A DNA stretch of 64,000 bases, taken from positions 1 through 64,000 of the forward strand of contig NZ_NHRX01000063.1 in assembly GCF_016653115.1 (NCBI RefSeq), read 5' to 3'. Below are positions 58,422 through 64,000 of the stretch, one piece after another (positions within the stretch are counted from its first letter, which is position 1; each line of letters starts with the position of its first letter). The DNA comes from Rhodocyclus purpureus. Lineage in GTDB: Bacteria > Pseudomonadota > Gammaproteobacteria > Burkholderiales > Rhodocyclaceae. Below the pieces are notes generated by a model. The model saw only the letters and a list, made by a program, of their open reading frames with translations, had not been told where the DNA came from and ran no database searches. The position numbers and the translations under genes were made by a program.

Positions 58422-59495
58422 GCGCCGGCTCGCCTGCAGCCGGCAAGTGAGTACGCGACGGAAGGAAAACGGGTTACGGTGAAACTGCGCAGTGCCGACG
58501 CAGCCGGCCGGAACTACTCACCGTCATCGCGAGCCCGCAGGGCGTGGCGATCCAGTGCGCAGGGCTGGAATGGCTGGAATCGGGTCGCCCGTGGCTAGCT
58601 GGCAAGTGCCAGAAGACGCAAAGACGAACTGTATTGCCACGGCGCTGCGCGCCTCGCAATGACGGCATTGTTGCCGCGGAGCGATGCGCCTCGAAATGAA
58701 CGGATGGCGACGCGTCATCGCGAGCCCGCAGGGCGTGGCGATCCAGTGCGTAGGGCTGGAATGGCGGGAATCGGGTCGCCCGTGGATAGCCGGCAAGTGC
58801 CAGGAGACGGAAGAACGAACTGGATTGCCACGGCGCTGCGCGCCTCGCAATGACGGCATTGTTGCCGCGGAGCGAGGCGCCCCGAAATGAACGGATGGCG
58901 ACGCGTCATCGCGAGCCCGCAGGGCGTGGCGTTCCAGTGTGCAGGGCTAGAATGGCTGGAATCGGGTCGCCCGTGGCTAGCTGGCAAGTGCCAGAAGATG
59001 GAAGAACGAACTGGATTGCCGCGGCGCTGCGCGCCTCGCAATGACGGCATTGTTGCCGCGGAGCGAGGCGCCTCGAAATGAACGGATGGCGACGCGTCAT
59101 CGCGAGCCCGCAGGGCGTGGCGATCCAGTGGGCAGGGCTGGAATGGCTGGAATCGGGTCGCCCGTGGATAGCCGGCAAGTGCCAGGAGACGGAAGGACGA
59201 ACTGGATTGCCGCGGCGCTGCGTGCCTCGCAATGACGGCATTGTTGCCGCGGAGCGAGGCGCCTCGAAATGAACGGATGGCGACGCGTCATCGCGAGCCC
59301 GCAGGGCGTGGCGATCCAGTGCGTAGGGCTGGAATCGGCTTGCCCGCGTCTAGCTGCCCTGCACGCTGAGCCAGAAGGACGAACCGGATTGCCACGGCGC
59401 TGCGCGCCTCGCAATGACGGCAGCGAATGGCTGCGTTGCATGCTCAGGGGTGGCACGACTCGACATGATCCTCAGGCGCAGCGACTCAGCCCAAC
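58422..59495. other. 1.07-kb gene-free region holding a tandem repeat array
   Basis: No credible gene is present between the radical SAM gene and the minus-strand hydrolase. About 57 unassigned bases are followed by a conserved leader (GTGAAACTGCGCAGTGCCGA at about 58479) also found after 63716, then the five-unit array and a 60-base flank. All small open frames here are translations of the repeat in different frames. Confidence 0.75.
58522..59480. repeat. Tandem array of five family A units, period 191 bp
   Basis: Units start at 58522, 58713, 58904, 59095 and 59286 with CGTCATCGCGAGCCCGCAGG (or the same with a T variant), each exactly 191 bases apart. Each has a left arm, a spacer with CGGGTCGCCCGTGG(A/C)TAG, a right arm ending CTCGCAATGACGG, and a linker CATTGTTGCCGCGGAGCGA. 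The last unit has a different spacer and ends in the long flank shared with copies 5, 6 and 7. Confidence 0.9.
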
Positions 59496-60008
59496 TCATC
59501 CCGGCGCGGCGAGCACCCGGCCGAGGAAGTTGTCGAAGAGGACGCCGACCTCTTCGAGCACGCCTTCGAGGCGATGGTCGGCGTCGAGCACGTGCAGCTC
59601 GGCCTTGTGCGCAGCAGCGAAGCGGATGCTGTGCTCGACCGGGATCACCTCGTCGCCCCAGCCGCTGACGACGCAGGTCCTGGCCGCTGCGCTGCGCGGT
59701 TCCCGGACCGCGCCAGCCGGCATGTAGAAGGCCGGCGCCATCAGGAACAGCCCCGCCGGCACCAGCGTCGCCGAGGCGACCGTCGACACGTAGCCGCCCA
59801 TGCTCGAACCGACCAAGACCAGCCGCTCGTGCGCCGGCAGTTCGAGCGCGAGCAGGCGCTGCACGCGCGCGTCGGCATCGGGCAGATCGCTGTAGTCCGG
59901 GCTGAGCACGCGGGCGCCCTGCCCTTCGGCGATCGCCGCGAGGTGTCTGATCTTGGTGCCCCAGGGGCCGGACTCCTTGCCGTGAGCGAAGACGACGAGT
60001 GCTTTCAT
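59496..60008 (-). CDS. Small alpha/beta hydrolase
   Basis: A 170-residue compact hydrolase. ALVVFAHGKESGPWGTKI carries the oxyanion region, VLVGSSMGGYVS the nucleophile serine, and the remaining triad residues are probably in SGWGDEVIPVEHS and DADHRLEG. The size and layout recall YqiA/KANL3-like esterases. I start at the ATG at 60008. Its 5' neighbour on the same strand is the J-domain protein, 29 bases upstream; the tandem array borders its 3' end. Confidence 0.8.
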   Translation of the reverse strand: MKALVVFAHGKESGPWGTKIRHLAAIAEGQGARVLSPDYSDLPDADARVQRLLALELPAHERLVLVGSSMGGYVSTVASATLVPAGLFLMAPAFYMPAGAVREPRSAAARTCVVSGWGDEVIPVEHSIRFAAAHKAELHVLDADHRLEGVLEEVGVLFDNFLGRVLAAPG

Positions 60009-60037
60009 GGTTGTGGCCTTGGTCAAAGGGGTTGCGG

Positions 60038-61195
60038 TCAAAAAGGAAGGTCGAAGTCGTCGTAGTCGTCGCTTCTGCGCTGCCGGCGCATCCTGAACGA
60101 CTTCAGCGCGGCCTTGAGTCGCCTCAGATCGCCGGCGGTGTCGAGGTCGTTCTGCAGTCCACGGATGCTGGCGGCGCAGTGCGCTAGATCGGCCTTCATG
60201 ATCGGCATCAGGCCCTCGGGACGAATCCGCTCGAAGGTCGACAGGCCGAACTCGAAGCAGAAGCCGTCGGCGACGCGCTCGAGCTCGGCTTCGAGCTCAC
60301 TCAACTGCCCCCTCAGGATCTTGATGTAGTGCTTGAGGCGCTCGCCACCGATGTTCGCGAGATGCGCCACGTCGATCTGTTCGAGCTGCAGTTGCAGTTC
60401 CAGGAGCTGCAGGAGATTGCCCCTGGCGTAGGCGTCATTGACGCGCTGCATCAGCCCGGTCTTGCGCTGCCGTTCGACCGGGTCCGCCTCGCGGTCCGGG
60501 TGCAGCGCGCTGGCCATCTTGCGGTACACCTCGCGGATCGACTGGCTCAGCTGCTTCTCTTCCGCCTCGCGTTTCGCCTGCTGCCTGGCTGCGCGCGCCT
60601 GCGCCCGGGCGCTCTGCGCGCGCGCGGCGGCCTCTTCCTGCGCGGACTGCGCCCGGAACTCGCCTTCAACGCGCTTGAGCACCTCCTCCGGCGAGCGCAG
60701 GTCGAGCTCGTCGCCGAGCTTCATGCCGAGGACGTCCTCAAGCAAGTCCTTCATGCGCGCCTGCTCGGCGGCTTCCTCGGCGTCGTAATCGGACTGGCTG
60801 TGCAGGTTGTAGATCGCCTTGATCTCGTCGTCGGCGACGCGATCGAGGATCCCCTGCGTCAGCTGCACGATCAGCGCCGAGAGCTTGCGCCGTTCGCCAC
60901 TGGTCAGGCCCTTCTGCGCGTGGACGAAGTCGTATTTCTTGGCGAGCTGGATCAGGAGCGCGGTTTCCTTTTCCTGCAGCGGCAGCAACTCGCTGACGTA
61001 CTTCTGCCGGAAGCGCGGAATCGCCTGCTCCCACTCGGCGAGCCGCGCACGCGCGCCTTCGATCTTCCTGATCAATGAGTTGAAGGTCTTCTGGTCCTTG
61101 CCGAGCGGCGCTTCGGCAGCGATGACGAGACGCGCCGAGAGCGCGGGCGGCTGCGGATCGTCGGCAAACAGCGAGAACTGGGAGGGAGGGGTCAT
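60038..61195 (-). CDS. J-domain protein, likely co-chaperone of the adjacent Hsp70-like protein
   Basis: A 385-residue, highly charged, largely helical protein. A J-domain-like segment lies around residues 225-275: SIREVYRKMASALHPDREAD, with the HPD tripeptide and NDAYARGNLLQLLEL after it. A coiled-coil, Ala/Glu/Arg/Gln-rich stretch (about 180-220) precedes it. The domain is internal, unlike classical DnaJ. It is directly downstream of an Hsp70-like gene on the same strand (117-base gap), which makes it the probable partner. The client is unknown. Confidence 0.8.
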   Translation of the reverse strand: MTPPSQFSLFADDPQPPALSARLVIAAEAPLGKDQKTFNSLIRKIEGARARLAEWEQAIPRFRQKYVSELLPLQEKETALLIQLAKKYDFVHAQKGLTSGERRKLSALIVQLTQGILDRVADDEIKAIYNLHSQSDYDAEEAAEQARMKDLLEDVLGMKLGDELDLRSPEEVLKRVEGEFRAQSAQEEAAARAQSARAQARAARQQAKREAEEKQLSQSIREVYRKMASALHPDREADPVERQRKTGLMQRVNDAYARGNLLQLLELQLQLEQIDVAHLANIGGERLKHYIKILRGQLSELEAELERVADGFCFEFGLSTFERIRPEGLMPIMKADLAHCAASIRGLQNDLDTAGDLRRLKAALKSFRMRRQRRSDDYDDFDLPF

Positions 61196-61312
61196 CGTGC
61201 TTGAAGGCCGGGCAGCGCGCGCCGCTCACAGCCAGCCTGGCGAGGAGGAAAGTCCTTCATTCTAGCCGTGCCGCGCTGAACGCGTGGCACGACCGACAGT
61301 CGTCGCGCCGTC

Positions 61313-62578
61313 TCAGCCGTAACGGCGCGCCGCCTCGACGGCGAGGCCGGCGCCGATGCTGCCGAAGAGGTCGCCTTCGACCGCGCGCGCCTGCGGCAGC
61401 AGCGCGGCGATGCGCTGGCGCAGGCAGGGGACGCCGCTGGCGCCGCCGGTGAAGAACACGGTGTCGATCGCCTCGCGCTTGAGCCCGGCATCGCGCAGCA
61501 GCGCGGCGACGGTCGCCTCGACCTTGTCGACCAGGCCGGCGCTCGCCGCATCGAATTCGGCGCGCGTGATCGTCTGCGCGAGTCCGCCCTCCAGTTCGTC
61601 GAGGTCGAGGACGACGCGCTCGTTCGCGGAGAGCGCGATCTTCGCCTGCTCGATCGCATTGGCCAGCCAGTGTCCCGAACGGTTCTCGATCAGCGTCAGC
61701 AGGCGGGCGATCTTCTTCGGCTCCCTGGCGTCGAGCGCCAGTTGCTTCTGCTCGGCCAAGACCTGGCGCGTGTAGGCGAAGTTGATCGTGTGCCAGGTGG
61801 CGAGGTTGAAGAAGACGCCGGAAGGCATCTCGCGCCCGTTCTTCAACTGGCTGCGGTAACCGAGCAGCGGCAGCGCGCGCGCGAGGCTCAGCTGGCGGTC
61901 GAAATCGGTGCCTCCGATATGCACGCCGCCGTTGGCGAGCAGGTCGTCGTGGCGGTCGGAGCGCCGGGCACGCTGCGGCGACAGGCGGACCAGCGAGAAG
62001 TCGGAAGTGCCGCCGCCGATGTCGGCGACCAGCACCAGTTCCTCGTGCTGCAGTCCGGTCTCGTAGTGGAAGGCGGCGGCGATCGGCTCGTACTGGAAGC
62101 TGACCTCCCTGAAGCCGACGGCGCGGGCGATCGCGGCCAGCGTATCCTCGGCGGCCTGGTCGGCTGCCGCATCGTCGTCGACGAAATGGACAGGACGGCC
62201 GATCACGGCCTCGCCGAACTCGCGCCCGCCGAGCCGGTCGGCACGCAGCTTCAGTTCGCCGATGAACTGCGCCAGCAGGTCGCGGAAGAAGAGCGAACGG
62301 CCATGCACCTCGGTCTTGCCGTCGATCAGCCGGCTGCCGAGCAGGCTCTTCAGCGAGCGCATCAGCCGCCCCTCGCTCCCTGCCAGGTAATCACTCAAGC
62401 CGGCGCGACCGAAACGGGTGACTTCGTCCTCGGCGTTGAAGAAGACGACCGAGGGCAGCGTCACCTTGCCGTCTTCGAGCGGCAGCAGCGGCGGCAAGCC
62501 CGGCCGCAGGCAGGCGACGGTCGAATTGGAGGTGCCGAAATCGATACCGCAGGCACGCGCGGCAGAGGCTTGGGACAT
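61313..62578 (-). CDS. Hsp70-like protein lacking the substrate-binding domain (YegD type)
   Basis: A 421-residue protein that is nearly all actin-like ATPase domain: phosphate-1 GIDFGTSNSTVACL, phosphate-2 VADIGGGTSDFSLVRL, adenosine motif TVFFTGGASGVPCLRQ. It stops where DnaK would continue into the substrate-binding domain. This is the YegD arrangement (E. coli YegD about 450 residues). With the adjacent J-protein it forms a chaperone-like pair distinct from DnaK/DnaJ. Its function is not established. Confidence 0.88.
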   Translation of the reverse strand: MSQASAARACGIDFGTSNSTVACLRPGLPPLLPLEDGKVTLPSVVFFNAEDEVTRFGRAGLSDYLAGSEGRLMRSLKSLLGSRLIDGKTEVHGRSLFFRDLLAQFIGELKLRADRLGGREFGEAVIGRPVHFVDDDAAADQAAEDTLAAIARAVGFREVSFQYEPIAAAFHYETGLQHEELVLVADIGGGTSDFSLVRLSPQRARRSDRHDDLLANGGVHIGGTDFDRQLSLARALPLLGYRSQLKNGREMPSGVFFNLATWHTINFAYTRQVLAEQKQLALDAREPKKIARLLTLIENRSGHWLANAIEQAKIALSANERVVLDLDELEGGLAQTITRAEFDAASAGLVDKVEATVAALLRDAGLKREAIDTVFFTGGASGVPCLRQRIAALLPQARAVEGDLFGSIGAGLAVEAARRYG

Positions 62579-62689
62579 GGGAAAGGCAGGCAGAGCTTGA
62601 AGAAGGGGCGCGATTGTACGCGCAATTTCGGTGCCGCACTTGCGGGGAAGATATACTCGTCGATCGAGCCCTCACCAGGTCGTCGATCG

Positions 62690-63715
62690 ATGTCTTTCCT
62701 CCATGGCGCAGCGCCGGTACTGAATCTCGCCCTGCAGGGCGGAGGGGCCCATGGCGCCTTCACCTGGGGCGTCCTCGACGGTCTGCTCGAGGACGGACGG
62801 GCGAACTTCGAGGGCGTCAGCGGCACCAGTGCGGGCGCGATGAATGCAGTGGTGCTGGCGCAGGGGCTGATGACGGGCGGCAACGAGGGCGCACGCGCGG
62901 CGCTCGCGGATTTCTGGAACGCCGTTGCCGACAGTTCGCCTTTCGTTCATGCGCCGGTTGCGAACGGAGGCGAGGCGCCGCGACTGGCCACCGCGCAGAA
63001 GTTGCTGCTGCAACTGACCGAGTACTTTTCACCGAGCCAGCTGAACCCCTTCGACCTCAATCCGCTGCGCCGGATCGTCGCCAGCCAGGTCGATTTCGAG
63101 CGCCTGCGCCGCGACAGCCCGGTCAAGCTGTTCATCGCGACGACGCAGGCCAATTCCGGCAAGCTGAGGATGTTCCAGACGGCCGAACTGTCGGTCGACG
63201 TGATCCTGGCGTCGGCTTGCCTGCCGAGCATCCACCACCCGATCATGATCGGCGACGAACCCTACTGGGACGGCGGCTACAGTGCCAATCCCGCGGTCTT
63301 CCCGCTTTTCCATCACTGCGCCAGCCACGACATCCTGCTCGTCCTGCTGACGCCGCTCAAGTACAAGGAAACGCCGCGCTCGGCGCCGGCAATCAGGCAG
63401 CGGCAACGGGAACTGGGCTTCCAGTCGGCTTTCCTGCGCGAGATGCGCATGTTCGCGCACATGCGCGAGTTCGTCGAAGGCTCCTGGTTCAAGCTCGGCC
63501 GCCTCGAGCGCCGCATTGCCCGCGCCAACTTTCACCTCATCGCCGCCGAGGAACTGATGGGCGGGCTGGCCCCGGAAACCAGGGTCATCGCCAACAGGCA
63601 GTTCTTCAACATGCTCAGGGACAGCGGACGCCAGCACGCCGGGGACTGGCTCGACCAGCACCGCGGCGCCATCGGCAAACGCTCGACGGTGGCCTTGTCC
63701 GAGCTCTTCTATTGA
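62690..63715 (+). CDS. Patatin-like phospholipase
   Basis: A 341-residue serine acyl hydrolase with a Ser-Asp dyad: oxyanion loop LQGGGAHGAFTWG, nucleophile GVSGTSAGAMNAV (G-x-S-x-G), and the catalytic aspartate in YWDGGYSANPA. No signal peptide is visible, so it is probably cytoplasmic or exported by another route. The ATG at 62690 is used because the conserved N-terminal beta strand follows; the frame upstream is antisense to the Hsp70-like gene. It is divergent from that gene with about 110 bases between. Confidence 0.88.
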   Translation: MSFLHGAAPVLNLALQGGGAHGAFTWGVLDGLLEDGRANFEGVSGTSAGAMNAVVLAQGLMTGGNEGARAALADFWNAVADSSPFVHAPVANGGEAPRLATAQKLLLQLTEYFSPSQLNPFDLNPLRRIVASQVDFERLRRDSPVKLFIATTQANSGKLRMFQTAELSVDVILASACLPSIHHPIMIGDEPYWDGGYSANPAVFPLFHHCASHDILLVLLTPLKYKETPRSAPAIRQRQRELGFQSAFLREMRMFAHMREFVEGSWFKLGRLERRIARANFHLIAAEELMGGLAPETRVIANRQFFNMLRDSGRQHAGDWLDQHRGAIGKRSTVALSELFY

Positions 63716-63840
63716 CGTGAAACTGCGAGCTGCCGAGGCAAAGGTACTACCCGGAGCAGCAGCCGCTCATCCTATGCTTGATCTGCCTCCGCGGAATAGA
63801 CGTATTCCAGGCGTGCATGCAGAGGAGCCGAGACCGTAAC

Positions 63841-63974
63841 CGTCATCGCGAGCCCGCAGGGCGTGGCGATCCAGTGCGTGGGGCTGGAATCGGCTCGCCC
63901 GCGGATAGCTGCCCTGCGCGCTGCGCCGGAAGAACAAACCGGATTGCCACGGCGCTGCGCGCCTCGCAATGACG
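63841..63974. repeat. Dispersed repeat family A, last copy
   Basis: A unit in the orientation of the tandem array, from CGTCATCGCGAGCCCGCAGG to CGCCTCGCAATGACGG, with the spacer CGGCTCGCCCGCGGATAG. The sequence after the patatin stop (GTGAAACTGCGAGCTGCCGA at about 63718) resembles the leader of the tandem array. The final 26 bases of the window show nothing further. Confidence 0.8.
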
Positions 63975-64000
63975 GCAGTGCCAGAAGTGCATGCAGCGGG

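Noticed and set aside
58650-59280. Several small proteins of 64-119 residues in the tandem array
   Set aside because: They are translations of the repeat in different frames on both strands, sharing tails such as WIATALRASQ. Nothing suggests expression.
58522-59480. CRISPR array
   Set aside because: The period is 191 bases, the spacers are near-identical between units, no cas genes are nearby, and the same unit occurs singly elsewhere.

Overview
The window looks like chromosomal DNA from a high-GC betaproteobacterium, most likely of the Rhodocyclales (Dechloromonas / Accumulibacter / Propionivibrio type). This rests on conserved gene orders (lptD-surA-pdxA-rsmA; amgK-murU divergent from lptD; dusB-fis-purH; hemA-prfA-prmC-grxD; sbp-cysT-cysW-cysA) and on protein character. 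The genus is inference. I recognise no rRNA, tRNA or CRISPR. A 32-codon remnant at the left edge resembles a transposase C-terminus.

Layout. 1-16 kb: an M3 oligopeptidase, a family-4-type glycosyltransferase, uracil salvage (upp-uraA), exonuclease III, an ABC-F ATPase, guanine deaminase, an S4 protein, the divergent selU/selD selenium pair and a NamZ-like (DUF1343) muramidase. 15.6-26 kb, minus strand: a DOMON-like protein, 2-oxoacid:ferredoxin oxidoreductase, then rsmA-pdxA-surA-lptD. 26-33 kb, plus strand: amgK-murU, pepP-ubiH, dusB-fis and purH. 34-38 kb: purD-hemF, separated from purH by a two-gene ATPase/TOPRIM module. 38-48 kb: hemC-hemD plus a hypothetical, a methyltransferase, an MscS channel with a cyclic-nucleotide-binding domain, argH, an MHS transporter and a hydrolase. 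47.7-55.5 kb, minus strand: grxD, prmC, prfA, hemA and the sulfate ABC transporter. 55.7-64 kb: an unknown protein, a glycosyltransferase-like protein, a radical SAM protein, a tandem repeat array, a hydrolase, a J-protein/Hsp70 pair and a patatin.

The strongest novelty candidate is the lptD gene (22500-25946). One uninterrupted frame encodes a signal peptide, a complete PagP-like lipid A palmitoyltransferase domain with the His and Asp-Ser catalytic residues in place, a Pro/Ala-rich linker, and then a full LptD. PagP has both termini in the periplasm, so the arrangement is topologically sensible: a lipid A modifying enzyme tethered to the LPS insertion pore. The second candidate is the OLD/PARIS-like AAA ATPase + DUF3226 (TOPRIM-like) pair inside the purine operon, with visibly lower GC than its neighbours; it is a plausible anti-phage module.

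Two dispersed non-coding repeat families run through the window. Family A (up to about 218 bp, with two arms that are imperfect inverted copies) occurs at about nine places and forms a five-unit tandem array with an exact 191-bp period at 58.5-59.4 kb. Family B (about 130-170 bp, with CCACGAAA-type motifs) has three full copies and one half copy. Two near-identical direct copies of family A flank the mscS-argH block, and one supplies the stop codon of mscS. Metabolically, the window links tetrapyrrole synthesis (hemA, C, D, F), purine synthesis and salvage, envelope biogenesis, MurNAc recycling, selenium use in tRNA, and sulfate uptake.
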